From positions 1 to 64,000 of the forward strand of contig NZ_PRDM01000003.1 in the NCBI RefSeq assembly GCF_015182285.1: DNA of 64,000 nucleotides. The letters run 5' to 3'. Under the pieces are notes generated by a model. It was given only the letters and a program-made list of their open reading frames with translations, had not been told where the DNA came from and did no database searches. Source of the DNA: Flavobacterium hungaricum. Lineage in GTDB: Bacteria; Bacteroidota; Bacteroidia; Flavobacteriales; Flavobacteriaceae. The first letter of the stretch is position 1, and every line of letters begins with the position of its first letter. Below are positions 1-10,946 of the stretch, piece by piece. Both the position numbers and the translations under genes were made by a program.

Positions 1-83
<83 letters not shown>

Positions 84-207
84 TAGAGCCTTGGTGTTAG
101 TCTTCGGACACGCCTTGGAAATAAGATGGATATTTGATGTTTTGGAATTCCAAGACTGTATTACTCTTGCTGTTAATTTGAAAAAAAATGAAAATTAAGT
201 AAAACAG

Positions 208-281
208 AGTCTCGTAGCTCAGCTGGTTAGAGTACTACACTGATAATGTAGGGGTCGGCAGTTCGAGTCTGCCCGGGACTA
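208..281 (+). tRNA. tRNA-Ile (GAT)
   Basis: The cloverleaf folds by eye. The acceptor arms are AGTCTCG (208-214) and CGGGACT (274-280), with discriminator A at 281. The anticodon stem CTACA/TGTAG encloses the loop CTGATAA, giving anticodon GAT at 242-244. The T-loop GTTCGAGTC is standard. CCA is not encoded. Its place between 16S and tRNA-Ala is the common rRNA spacer arrangement. Confidence 0.97.
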
Positions 282-290
282 CTATTTGAC

Positions 291-430
291 TTTAGATTTA
301 AGATCTCAGATTTTAGATTTAAAACAATAGACTGAAAAGCTTGATTTAAAGGAAATTCTGGAAGCTGGGATTCACCAAAGGAAATTAGATCAGAATCAGT
401 AATCTAAAATCTGAATTCTAAAATCTAAGA
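291..430. repeat. Imperfect inverted repeat between the two spacer tRNAs
   Basis: Left arm 291-324 (TTTAGATTTAAGATCTCAGA and onward) is nearly the reverse complement of 400-430 (AATCTAAAATCTGAATTCTA and onward), with only a few mismatches. The RNA could form a long stem that isolates a loop of about 75 nt between tRNA-Ile and tRNA-Ala. It may be a processing element or an inserted REP-like repeat. Confidence 0.6.
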
Positions 431-439
431 TTTAAAAAT

Positions 440-513
440 GGGGGATTAGCTCAGCTGGCTAGAGCGCCTGCCTTGCACGCAGGAGGTCAACGGTTCGACT
501 CCGTTATTCTCCA
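440..513 (+). tRNA. tRNA-Ala (TGC)
   Basis: The acceptor arm GGGGGAT (440-446) pairs with ATTCTCC (506-512) using two G-U pairs, with discriminator A at 513. The anticodon stem CCTGC/GCAGG encloses CTTGCAC, giving anticodon TGC at 474-476. CCA is not encoded. It is the second spacer tRNA of the rRNA operon. Confidence 0.97.
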
Positions 514-648
514 CTGGTTTACTATAAGCATAGTAAATAAAAGTTCATTGACATATTGAGATAAGAAAATAATAAAAGTAGAAAGCGTTTTTTACAATTT
601 TATTGTAAAGAACAAAAAAAAACGGTCGTAATTAATTTTATGACTGGG

Positions 649-3531
<2,883 letters not shown>

Positions 3532-3538
3532 ACCCTTT

Positions 3539-3560
3539 TCCCGGGTCCAAAGACCCGGGA
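3539..3560 (+). other. Perfect hairpin just after 23S
   Basis: TCCCGGGTC (3539-3547), a CAAA loop, then GACCCGGGA (3552-3560) make a perfect 9-bp GC-rich stem about 8 nt after the estimated 23S 3' end. No T-run follows, so it does not look like an intrinsic terminator. It may be a processing signal or a stop for exonuclease trimming. Confidence 0.6.
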
Positions 3561-3686
3561 GGAAACTTTCTAACCAAATTTATTGTATTTCTTTATCTCA
3601 GTATGTTAAGATATTGGTTTTAATTATGAATTGTCAATTATCAATTGTTAATTAAAACAGATTGCCCAAAGCAATTATAACTTCTT

Positions 3687-3793
3687 AAGGTGGTTATTGC
3701 GGCGGGGCTCACCTCTTCCCATCCCGAACAGAGAAGTTAAGCCCGCCTGCGCAGATGGTACTGCAGTTATGTGGGAGAGTATGTCGTCGCCTT
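3687..3793 (+). rRNA. 5S ribosomal RNA
   Basis: The core CCATCCCGAACAGAGAAGTT and the later motif GGGAGAGTA are diagnostic of bacterial 5S. The terminal helix pairs AAGGTGG at 3687 with TCGTCGCCTT ending at 3793. It closes the rRNA operon and is followed directly by a strong terminator. End positions are accurate to a few bases. Confidence 0.95.
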
Positions 3794-3800
3794 TCTTTTT

Positions 3801-3833
3801 AAAACCCTGTTTCTATTGAAACAGGGTTTTTTG
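3801..3833 (+). terminator. Intrinsic terminator of the rRNA operon
   Basis: AAAACCCTGTTTC (3801-3813), the loop TATT, then GAAACAGGGTTTT form a perfect 13-bp stem running into a T-run. It sits 8 nt after 5S. Confidence 0.9.
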
Positions 3834-4100
3834 TTTTAAACGGGTTGCAAAACAGGCGCATGTGGTTTTTGGGATCATCTAAAAAGATTTACGGGCACGG
3901 ATTGCAAATCCGCGCTAACAATAAACAATATAAGTATTTAAAATGCATATTATTTAAAAACAGGTATTTATACTTGAAATGTTGTAAGAAAATAATTCTA
4001 ATTTAACGGTGAGTTAAAAGTGTTCAAAAAGGCAGTAAAGCTTAACATCTCAAACAGATGCTTATTTTAATTTACTGGCCATAATTTAAATCATTATTAT
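3834..4100. other. Intergenic region with a short inverted repeat
   Basis: No coding frame is credible here. An inverted repeat at 3895-3915 reads GCACGGATT, GCA, AATCCGCGC (one mismatch). It resembles the GC-rich intergenic repeat seen again at 20293-20414, which also contains CGCGGATT. The remainder is AT-rich leader of the next gene. Confidence 0.5.
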
Positions 4101-4676
4101 ATGGAAATCGGAATTATTGGAATTGGAACACTTACGTTAGAATTAGCCCGAAGAGCTGCTGCAGCTGGTTTTAGAGTTGTTATAAACAATCCTAGAGGAA
4201 ACAGCCTTGTGCATGATGCAGTTTTAAAAATGAGCTCTAATATACATTTGGGTTCGCTGGATGAAGCCGCAGCTGCAGATATAATCTTGTTGTTTATTCC
4301 TAAAGAAAATTTAGAAACAGTACTTAAAAACCTGCCGGATATGACAGGAAAAATAATTGTACATACTAGTTGTCTTATTTTCAATCCGCATACACTTCTT
4401 TCGAGTATATCTAATGCACTTACATATCAAATTACAGCATCACTGCTTCCAAGCGCGCATGTGATAAAGCTGTTCAATCCCGTAAGACTTGAAGCTGCTA
4501 TTTTGAATCAGTATGAAAAGCGTGACGAAATATATTTTATTGCAGATCACGCACAGTCAAAAGATTCTTTAAAAATGTTTTTGAAAAAACTGAATTTTCA
4601 GCCAATTGATCTTTCGGGGCGATTGCGTCTGCATAGGAGCGTGATTAATCTGGAAGCTAGAATCAATCCTAATTAA
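4101..4676 (+). CDS. NAD(P)-binding F420-oxidoreductase-like protein
   Basis: A 191-aa Rossmann-fold protein. The N-terminus has a beta-alpha-beta start with a GxGxL variant of the dinucleotide motif (GIIGIGTLTLELA, residues 4-16), then a second strand (FRVVINNPRG, 24-33), as in the NADP oxidoreductase coenzyme F420-dependent family (YhdJ/NpdG-like). The motif ADIILLFIPKENLETVL (59-75) fits the third strand of this fold. The length is typical for stand-alone flavobacterial members, whose substrate is unknown. It lies alone after the rRNA operon and ends 6 nt from the convergent response regulator, with no hairpin between them. It could equally be called a DUF2520/F420_oxidored-domain protein; a real F420 function is unlikely in this phylum. 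Confidence 0.75.
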   Translation: MEIGIIGIGTLTLELARRAAAAGFRVVINNPRGNSLVHDAVLKMSSNIHLGSLDEAAAADIILLFIPKENLETVLKNLPDMTGKIIVHTSCLIFNPHTLLSSISNALTYQITASLLPSAHVIKLFNPVRLEAAILNQYEKRDEIYFIADHAQSKDSLKMFLKKLNFQPIDLSGRLRLHRSVINLEARINPN

Positions 4677-4682
4677 TTTTAT

Positions 4683-5087
4683 TTATGATTGTAGAATTTT
4701 GATGATATCGTTTGGAATTTCTTCAAATTCTGAAATAGAATATGGTTTAATCAAACAAGCTTTAACACCCAGCAGATCGCATTTTTGTTTGTAAATCGGA
4801 TTTAGTCCGGTTGAATAAACGAAACATGGAATATTCTTCAAGCTGTTTGTTTCTGCTATCTTTTGAATGGCTTCTATACCATTCATAATAGGCATGTTGA
4901 TATCCGTTAAAATAATATCAGGGGTTACATTTGCAGGATCATTTAAGTAATGCAACAGTTCTTCGCCATTTGAAACTATTGTGATATTTTCAAAATTCGA
5001 ATTTCGGTTAAAGACATCTAAGATTACATCCGCATCGTCAATATCGTCTTCGGCAATAATTATATTTAATTGAGATTTTTTTATCAT
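4683..5087 (-). CDS. Single-domain response regulator of the Kai operon
   Basis: A 134-aa stand-alone receiver domain with no output domain. The acidic pair is E13/D14-D15, the predicted phosphoacceptor is D62 in IILTDINMPIMNG, the switch Thr/Ser lies in FVYSTG, and the conserved Lys is in CLIKPYS. This architecture matches Rcp1/CheY-like regulators that pair with hybrid or PAS kinases. It is the last gene of the Kai operon and overlaps the kinase by 4 nt (ATGA), so the kinase is its probable phosphodonor. It is the only receiver protein in the window, although three kinases with intact His boxes are encoded here. Confidence 0.92.
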   Translation of the reverse strand: MIKKSQLNIIIAEDDIDDADVILDVFNRNSNFENITIVSNGEELLHYLNDPANVTPDIILTDINMPIMNGIEAIQKIAETNSLKNIPCFVYSTGLNPIYKQKCDLLGVKACLIKPYSISEFEEIPNDIIKILQS

Positions 5088-6337
5088 TGAGCAGCTGGAA
5101 AGTAAAGGTTAAATGTTGTGCCTTGATTGGGTAAACTATCGACGGTAATATATCCGGAATGGTTTTCCATTATTTTTTTGCAGATCGCAAGTCCAATCCC
5201 GTTTCCGGAATATTGATTTTTGGCATGAAGTCTCTGAAAGATAGTAAAAATTTTTGTGAGATGGTTTTTTTCCATACCGATTCCATTATCCTTGATCTCG
5301 ATTTTTACTGACGGTATATTATTTTTCGGATCCGATTCAGAGCGATCTACTTCTGTTATCTTAATAATAGGCGTTGTGTCTTCTCTGCTGTATTTTATCG
5401 CATTGGAAATCAAATTGGAAAAAAGTTGTCTTATCTGGCCTTTTGAAGCATATAGTTCCGGCAGTTCTCCAACTTGAATAACAGCTTTTTTATCATTTAT
5501 TATTAATTCATAATCTGTAATTACCTCCGAGATTATTTCAACCACATTAACTTTAGAAAACTCTTCTTTCATCGTATGCGAAGAATAGCTTACCAGATCA
5601 TCTACAAGCGAGTTTAGCCTAGCTGCAGAAGATTTCATAGTTACGATTGCTTTGGCATCAGATTCTTGAAGATTCTCATCATTAATGCGATCACTATACA
5701 TTAAAATTTTACGTAAAGGTTCCTTAAGGTCATGAGAGATTACGTGAATGAACTCTTCCAGATTTTTATTGATGCTATTTAGTTCCTGAACTTTATTTTC
5801 AAGAATTTTCTGGTGGTAAATTAAGGCATTCTCATGTTTCTTCTTTTCAGTCAGGTCAATAACGATTATTCCGATTCCATGAGCTCCAGGTTCAAGATCG
5901 GTTAAAGTGATCTGAACTGGAATTTTCTGCCCCGATGCCGCTTTAAAGAACGTTTCATGCGCATTGACTCCGTATTTTAATGATTCTATAATTTGAATAA
6001 AATGATCGGGCTGGCTTAAAAATTCTGAAAGATAATTTCCTGTAACTTTTTCGCAGGAGCTTCCAACCAGCAGTGCAAAATGTTCATTGCAGAATAATAT
6101 AAGGCCGTCGCGTGATATGCTGAGCGCACCCTGGCTTATTTTTTCTATAAGCAGTCTGAAAGTATAATCGGCGGTCTGCAGTGAATAAATTTCACTCGCT
6201 CCATTTTTATTTAGCACCAATGCATCAATATCCCCGTTCCTGATGGCGTTAATCATGCCGTTGGATTCTTGCAGTTCTTCTCTTAAAGAGGCTATTTCTG
6301 CATGCAGGGACTCAATATTTTTATTTTTATCTTCCAT
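5084..6337 (-). CDS. PAS-domain sensor histidine kinase of the Kai operon
   Basis: A 417-aa soluble kinase with no membrane segment. Residues 1-45 form a short coiled coil with an IRNGDIDALV motif; 55-165 form a PAS domain; 165-195 form a linking coiled coil. HisKA follows, with phospho-acceptor H202 in HVISHDLKEPLRKI. The HATPase domain has an N box (NLISNAIKYS), a G1 box (DNGIGM) and a G2 box (GNGIGLAI). The HATPase and FQRLH-NQY region is very close to those of the two stressosome-linked kinases in this window. It starts 1 nt inside the KaiB-like gene (TAATG) and overlaps the receiver gene, so translation is probably coupled. By analogy with KaiC-linked SasA it may read the state of the Kai proteins, but it lacks the KaiB-like sensor domain of SasA; two separate KaiB genes sit beside it instead. 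Confidence 0.9.
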   Translation of the reverse strand: MEDKNKNIESLHAEIASLREELQESNGMINAIRNGDIDALVLNKNGASEIYSLQTADYTFRLLIEKISQGALSISRDGLILFCNEHFALLVGSSCEKVTGNYLSEFLSQPDHFIQIIESLKYGVNAHETFFKAASGQKIPVQITLTDLEPGAHGIGIIVIDLTEKKKHENALIYHQKILENKVQELNSINKNLEEFIHVISHDLKEPLRKILMYSDRINDENLQESDAKAIVTMKSSAARLNSLVDDLVSYSSHTMKEEFSKVNVVEIISEVITDYELIINDKKAVIQVGELPELYASKGQIRQLFSNLISNAIKYSREDTTPIIKITEVDRSESDPKNNIPSVKIEIKDNGIGMEKNHLTKIFTIFQRLHAKNQYSGNGIGLAICKKIMENHSGYITVDSLPNQGTTFNLYFPAAQ

Positions 6338-6639
6338 TATTCAATTAGGGTTAGTATTTTTAATACTTTCTCACTATCAGATAAATCCCCTATGATTGTT
6401 CTTTTTGGAAGCGGTTCGTGTTTGATAAGTGTAGGAATGGCAACAATTTGATGTATGCCGGCTTGTTCTTTATCCCGATTTATATCTATAATTTCAAGAT
6501 CGTAATTATCTTTTAAATATTGATCGCAGATTCTTCGCAGATTCTCTATCGCATGTCCTGAATTAACAGACATACCCGAGACAAAAAGGGTAAATTTATG
6601 TCTCGCTGTATTTGTATCTTCAGACAGTTCGTTCATCAT
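6337..6639 (-). CDS. KaiB-like protein, divergent copy
   Basis: A 100-aa protein of the KaiB thioredoxin-like fold. The strand FTLFVSG, a helix, LEIIDINRD, then VAIPTLIKHEPLP with the cis-proline and the terminal IIGDLSDSEKVL motif all match KaiB. It is more divergent than its neighbour: the NTP motif after the first strand is MSVNSG rather than QTPKST. It overlaps both neighbours by 1 nt (TAATG). It may be a non-canonical KaiB with a different fold-switch equilibrium or partner, such as the PAS kinase. This partner is inferred. Confidence 0.88.
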   Translation of the reverse strand: MMNELSEDTNTARHKFTLFVSGMSVNSGHAIENLRRICDQYLKDNYDLEIIDINRDKEQAGIHQIVAIPTLIKHEPLPKRTIIGDLSDSEKVLKILTLIE

Positions 6640-6932
6640 TAGATAGTTACAGGTTTAATATTTAGACCGACCAGTACTCTTTCTTTGTTAGACAGATCGC
6701 CAATAATTTTGCGTATTGGTTCTGGAAATCTTCTGACCAATGTCGGCACAGCCAATATCTGATCTCCTTCTGCCAGCTGTGGATTTTTAAGAAGATCGAT
6801 AATTTCGATACTGTATTTACCTGCTAAATGTTCTTCAGCATATTTTTTTATGTTCTCCAATGCCTTGGTCGACTTTGGGGTCTGTCCCGCTATATAAAGC
6901 AGTAACTGCCATTCGGCAACTTCATTTTCCAT
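6639..6932 (-). CDS. kaiB: KaiB-like clock protein, canonical copy
   Basis: A 97-aa protein very close in pattern to cyanobacterial Kai[19 protein letters not shown] at the N-terminus, [18 protein letters not shown] in the middle, and [20 protein letters not shown] at the end. In cyanobacteria KaiB binds the KaiC CI ring. It lies 3 nt after kaiC and overlaps the second kaiB by 1 nt. With no KaiA in the window, a full oscillator cannot be assumed; an hourglass timer or stress role, as proposed for other non-cyanobacterial KaiBC, is more likely. Confidence 0.93.
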   Translation of the reverse strand: MENEVAEWQLLLYIAGQTPKSTKALENIKKYAEEHLAGKYSIEIIDLLKNPQLAEGDQILAVPTLVRRFPEPIRKIIGDLSNKERVLVGLNIKPVTI

Positions 6933-6935
6933 GTA

Positions 6936-8612
6936 TTACTTCTTTTTAGAAGACATTTCTTTCTGCAATTCTTCTGTTGCTTTAAGGATGCTTAATTCTT
7001 CTTCTGCTGATTCAAATTCATTTTTTAAAGCTTCTATATTTGCTTCCAGAACTTTGCGTTTGCGTTCGATCTCACGGTCTTTCCTGCTGATCTCATTCTG
7101 CAGTTTAATATCCGATATTGTTTTTTTATTCTTAAAGCTCTGTCTGGCAGCCCCGGTAAGTATTCCCTGAGGTCCCATTTCTACATCTAACAATTCAAGT
7201 CCATTATTGGTAATTATAAATTCACGAACCTGATTAGAATGTCCCATGCCTCGTGCTTTTATAATAAAAATCCCTCGGTTGCGTTCTCCGATCCCTTCCA
7301 TATCACGAACAGTTATCCAGGTGTCCACTAGAGACGATACAGATTCTTCTGCCAGATCCGGACGTAGAGTGTCTGTATGTTGTTTATTGAGTGATGTGAA
7401 AAGTGCCGTTATATTATTGACTTTTAGCATGTCAATCAGTCTTACGAGCATGGAGCGTACTTCATGATCACTTCCCACAGAAATCAGATTACTAATCGGA
7501 TCGATGATTATGGTAGTGGGCTCAAACTCTTTAATTAATTTTCTGAGTGTCAGCAGATGCAGTTCTAATCCGTTTAGCGAAGGTCGAGAAGAATGAATCT
7601 GCAGGGTTCCATTATCTAAATATTTCTGAAGATCAACCCCGATTGATTTCATATTTCGAACCAGTTGCTGCGGCGATTCTTCAAAAGCAAAATAAATTGT
7701 TTTTTCGTTATTTTTGCACTGTTCCGTAGCAAAATAGCTTCCAATTGTTGTTTTTGCAGTTCCGGCAGTTCCAGACACCAAGATATTGCTGCCGCGGTAG
7801 AAACCTCCCATATTAAACATTTCATCGAGTCCGGCAAATCCTGTAGATACAATGTCTGATGAAACTTCGTTGTCTAATTTTAAAGAGGTAATAGGCAGGA
7901 CAGAAATACCGTTTTCATCAATAAGAAAAGGATATTCGTTTGTACCGTGTGTTGAACCTCGGTATTTAACGATACGCAGCCTTCGGGTAGAAACCTGTTC
8001 AATAACCCTGTGGTCTAATACAATAACACAGTCAGAAACATATTCTTCTAATCCCTGACGTGTAAGCGTAGCTTCACCGCGTTCGCCCGTAATAACTGCG
8101 GTGACGCCTTTCTGCTTAAGCCAATGAAATAATCTTCTCAACTCAGCTCTTAGTATAGCCTGATTATCCAGACCTGAAAATAAAGTTTCTATGGTATCTA
8201 AAACAACTCTCGTTGCCTTTATAGAGTCAATAGCATGTCCCAAGCGGATAAATAATCCGTCGAGATCATATTCTCCCGCTTCCTCAATTTCAGATCTTTC
8301 TACCCTTACATGATCTACTATCAGCATTTTATCCGCTTTAAGTTTTTCAAGGTCAAAACCAAGTGATTTTACATTTAATGTAAGATCATCCGATGGTTCT
8401 TCAAAAGACATGAAAACTCCGGGTTCATTATAGTCGGTAATTCCTTTTATGAGAAACTGCATAGAGAGCAGTGTTTTTCCGCAGCCCGCGCCGCCACAAA
8501 TTAAAGTCGGCCTCCCTTTTGGGAATCCGCCGTCAGTAATTTCATCAAGACCGTCAACTCCAGTTGGAGCTTTAGGAAAAATAAAAGTAGGTGGTATTGT
8601 TTCTTTCTGCAC
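6936..8612 (-). CDS. kaiC: KaiC-like double RecA-domain ATPase
   Basis: A 558-aa protein with two KaiC domains. CI (about 15-245) has Walker A GGAGCGKT (40-47) and the catalytic pair E71-E72. CII (about 255-490) has Walker A GTAGTAKT (281-288) and E311-E312. In CII the segment ESVSSLVDTW aligns with the autophosphorylation loop of cyanobacterial KaiC, placing S426-S427 where Ser431-Thr432 lie. Residues 500-558 form a Lys/Glu-rich coiled coil in place of the KaiA-binding A-loop tail. It is the first gene of the kaiC-kaiB-kaiB-kinase-receiver operon. The function is ATPase and probably autokinase activity, with a regulatory output. The tail differs from cyanobacterial KaiC and may mediate oligomerisation. 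Confidence 0.93.
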   Translation of the reverse strand: MQKETIPPTFIFPKAPTGVDGLDEITDGGFPKGRPTLICGGAGCGKTLLSMQFLIKGITDYNEPGVFMSFEEPSDDLTLNVKSLGFDLEKLKADKMLIVDHVRVERSEIEEAGEYDLDGLFIRLGHAIDSIKATRVVLDTIETLFSGLDNQAILRAELRRLFHWLKQKGVTAVITGERGEATLTRQGLEEYVSDCVIVLDHRVIEQVSTRRLRIVKYRGSTHGTNEYPFLIDENGISVLPITSLKLDNEVSSDIVSTGFAGLDEMFNMGGFYRGSNILVSGTAGTAKTTIGSYFATEQCKNNEKTIYFAFEESPQQLVRNMKSIGVDLQKYLDNGTLQIHSSRPSLNGLELHLLTLRKLIKEFEPTTIIIDPISNLISVGSDHEVRSMLVRLIDMLKVNNITALFTSLNKQHTDTLRPDLAEESVSSLVDTWITVRDMEGIGERNRGIFIIKARGMGHSNQVREFIITNNGLELLDVEMGPQGILTGAARQSFKNKKTISDIKLQNEISRKDREIERKRKVLEANIEALKNEFESAEEELSILKATEELQKEMSSKKK

Positions 8613-8634
8613 GTTTTTCTAAGTTCTATTTTAC

Positions 8635-8642
8635 CAAATATA
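8635..8642 (-). promoter_or_regulatory. Candidate -7 box of the Kai operon
   Basis: Read on the minus strand this is TATATTTG, an exact match to the Bacteroidota -7 consensus TAnnTTTG, 22 nt before the kaiC start. No clear -33 TTTG was found at the expected distance, so support is partial. Confidence 0.5.
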
Positions 8643-8958
8643 CGTTTTTTCCAGCAGAAGTTTAAATGATATTCTTAAGATTTAACAGATGTTTATAGAA
8701 ATTTATAGATTTTTTTTTGATCATCTAATCATACGTTATCTAATATTTAATTACTCCATTCTGTATGGAATTTTATAATCCAGTTCTGTCTATTTAGAAA
8801 GCTTAATATTCTAAAAGTTATTCTATAAAAAGCTTTAGATTAGAATTTTAGTCTGCTGGGAATTCTATAAATTCTCATTGAAATTCAATACTTCTTACTC
8901 CATTGTCCTTTGTACCTTTAATATCACTTAAAATGTTTATTAATAAAAGAAAGAAATT
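8643..8958. other. AT-rich divergent intergenic region
   Basis: This region separates kaiC (minus strand) from the small membrane protein (plus strand). It holds no credible coding frame. A TACCTTTA box at 8913-8920 is one mismatch from the -7 consensus and may serve the plus-strand genes. Nothing else was recognised. Confidence 0.5.
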
Positions 8959-9129
8959 ATGGCAGAAATTAAAATTGAGAAAAAGAAGCCGATTTGGCCT
9001 TGGATTATAGTATTACTGTTAATTGCAGCAGTTGTATACTTTGTCTATTTTAGAGATAATGTGACTTCGGTTGAAAATAATGCAACAATCGAAAACGCTG
9101 CAAGCACTGATACCACGACAACTAATTAA
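8959..9129 (+). CDS. Small single-pass membrane protein (56 aa)
   Basis: An unrecognised small protein that starts MAEIKIEKKKPIWPW. It has a short Lys-rich cytoplasmic N-terminus, one transmembrane helix (about residues 13-32, IIVLLLIAAVVYFVYF), and a polar, Thr/Asn-rich C-terminal tail of about 24 residues outside. The start ATG follows AAAGAAAGAAATT, a purine-rich leader. The gene lies 62 nt before the PRC-barrel protein on the same strand and may be co-transcribed with it. The composition and hydrophobic pattern support a real gene; no function can be assigned. Confidence 0.75.
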   Translation: MAEIKIEKKKPIWPWIIVLLLIAAVVYFVYFRDNVTSVENNATIENAASTDTTTTN

Positions 9130-9191
9130 GAAACTTGTATCAAAAAAATAAGTTTGTAAAGACTTAGAAGAAAAATGTAATATTAAAAAGT

Positions 9192-9704
9192 ATGGAAAAT
9201 AAAGATAGAAATTTATACAGATTAGACGAACTCTCTGATTATAAAATTGCTTCAAACTATTCGGATGTAAGAGGATGGAAAATAGTTGACGCTGACAACC
9301 GAACTATTGGTAAAATAGACAATCTGTGGGTTAATAAAGACATGCAGCGTGTTGTGTATCTGGATGTAAATGTAGATAAAGGATTGATCGAAGACAGCCG
9401 AAATGAAGTGCATGATGTAATCGCTAATGACAATGCAAGAGAGTTTGTATACAAAGACGGAGACAGCCATATTATCATACCAATTGGATCTGTCAGCATA
9501 AATAAAGACACGAAAATTGTCATGGCCAACAGTATAGGATACAATACCTTTAGAAAAACAAGCCGATACAATGCACAGCACAATTTTGACAGAGAGTATG
9601 AAAGAAGAGTTTTAGATTCTTATTATCCTGATAGTGAATCCCGTTTGAGATCGGAGAGCGATGATGACAGTTTTTACAACCGTAGAGAATTTGACGGCCA
9701 TTGA
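9192..9704 (+). CDS. PRC-barrel domain protein
   Basis: A 170-aa soluble protein. Residues about 8-90 fit a PRC-barrel: YKIASNYSDVRGWKIVDADN, then TIGKIDNLWVNKDMQRVVYLDVNVD. The C-terminal 60 residues are charged and rich in Tyr, Arg and Ser (including DREYERRVLDSYYPD), probably disordered. Proteins of this type are often stress-linked in Bacteroidota, sometimes beside small membrane proteins as here. A terminator follows at 9744. The exact ligand or partner is unknown. Confidence 0.85.
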   Translation: MENKDRNLYRLDELSDYKIASNYSDVRGWKIVDADNRTIGKIDNLWVNKDMQRVVYLDVNVDKGLIEDSRNEVHDVIANDNAREFVYKDGDSHIIIPIGSVSINKDTKIVMANSIGYNTFRKTSRYNAQHNFDREYERRVLDSYYPDSESRLRSESDDDSFYNRREFDGH

Positions 9705-9743
9705 TACTGCTCTGGAGAAAGTTACACTTAATAAAAATAAATT

Positions 9744-9782
9744 AAAAAGGATCAAACGTTTAAAAATGTTTGATCCTTTTTT
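9744..9782 (+). terminator. Intrinsic terminator after the PRC-barrel gene
   Basis: AAAAAGGATCAAAC (9744-9757) pairs with a matching arm in TGTTTGATCCTTTTTT, giving a stem of more than 10 bp followed by T residues. The A-run on the other side could let it also work for the convergent minus-strand gene at 9829. Confidence 0.85.
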
Positions 9783-9828
9783 ATGAGTAGAGTTCTTAAT
9801 TCTATATTGATTGAAAGCTGTCTTCCGT

Positions 9829-10782
9829 TTAATTATCCAATTCTGCTTTAGAAGCAATAAGGCGGAAAAGCGGTTCGTATTTTTTGATCTCCAATCCCAT
9901 GTCTTCATCTGCTTTTACTGGTCCGATACTTCCCTGCAGACAATATAATTTTTGGTTTTGGAGAAACATAAACTGCAGCATTCGTACCTTCATACTATCG
10001 TTTTGATGTTTTATTGATTCTTCTACCTCGATCATAAACGCAGGCAGATTATCAATAGCCAGCGGTTCAGTACGCAGCAGCTTTGTTTGTGGCGGCAGTA
10101 GCGCAGCAACCGATTTTTCTGTGAGTGTAATTCCATGCAGCTCCTCTGGTAAATCATAAACCACAATCAGGATTTTTTCATTGCCATTTCCATGATAACT
10201 TGTAAACTGCTGAATTGTTTCCGGCATCTGAGCCTCTTGCGCAAGCCAGCTTTTGGGTATCGGAATTTTTAAAGAAATCTTTTCTGCTTTAGGATGATTT
10301 TCAGTGCTGAAAAAATCAACATGACCGTCGGCAATTTCCTGATGTGGTGCATCGTGGTATTTGAAAGATAAAATGCCTTTAGACAGCATTTCATTATTAA
10401 GGTTAGTAGATCTCTCTTTTAGTTTTAAAAGAAAGTCATGTGCGTGTTTTTCTTCTTCAATTGGATGGACCAGCTGTTGATTTAAAAGAGAATCAATCTG
10501 GTTCTGAAGTGAATGGAGCTGGACAGTATTGAGTTCTTCTTTTAAAAATTGCTGAATATTTTTCTCGGCTCTTCCAAAAACAATCTTTAAACTTTTCTCT
10601 GCTGCAGCAACATTTGGTTTAAGGTGAGGAAACTGTGCCGCCACTTTTGCCAATGCGGCATTCTGTCCTTTTAAAAAAGCATACGTTTCAACAGCAAATG
10701 CGACTTTTGAATTGTATTGACCATTTTGCGAGTAACAGATTACAGGAAATAGTAAATATAAAATATAAAAAATTCTTGACAT
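9829..10782 (-). CDS. Exported protein of unknown function
   Basis: A 317-aa protein with a signal peptide (residues 1-18, cleavage likely after CYS in FPVICYSQNG). The mature part has a helical N-terminal half (about 25-130, with heptad-like Leu, Gln and Glu spacing) and a mixed alpha/beta C-terminal half (about 165-310). No catalytic motif was recognised. It stands alone between two minus/plus-strand units. A periplasmic or outer-membrane-associated role is inferred from the signal only. Confidence 0.7.
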   Translation of the reverse strand: MSRIFYILYLLFPVICYSQNGQYNSKVAFAVETYAFLKGQNAALAKVAAQFPHLKPNVAAAEKSLKIVFGRAEKNIQQFLKEELNTVQLHSLQNQIDSLLNQQLVHPIEEEKHAHDFLLKLKERSTNLNNEMLSKGILSFKYHDAPHQEIADGHVDFFSTENHPKAEKISLKIPIPKSWLAQEAQMPETIQQFTSYHGNGNEKILIVVYDLPEELHGITLTEKSVAALLPPQTKLLRTEPLAIDNLPAFMIEVEESIKHQNDSMKVRMLQFMFLQNQKLYCLQGSIGPVKADEDMGLEIKKYEPLFRLIASKAELDN

Positions 10783-10946
10783 GGTTAATTGATGGATTGA
10801 GGTTACATCAAATATGTCAAAAGTTTTTGAACACTATTTTATATAATTTTGGCATGAGCTTATACAATTTGCATCAAGAAATTAGAATTTGAATGCCAAA
10901 TTATACAAAATTGTCCTGCCTGAAATGTGCTACATGATGCTTTAGA

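Noticed and set aside
9252..9583. Two overlapping minus-strand frames of about 108 aa
   Set aside because: They are antisense to the PRC-barrel gene and have no start context or homology pattern.
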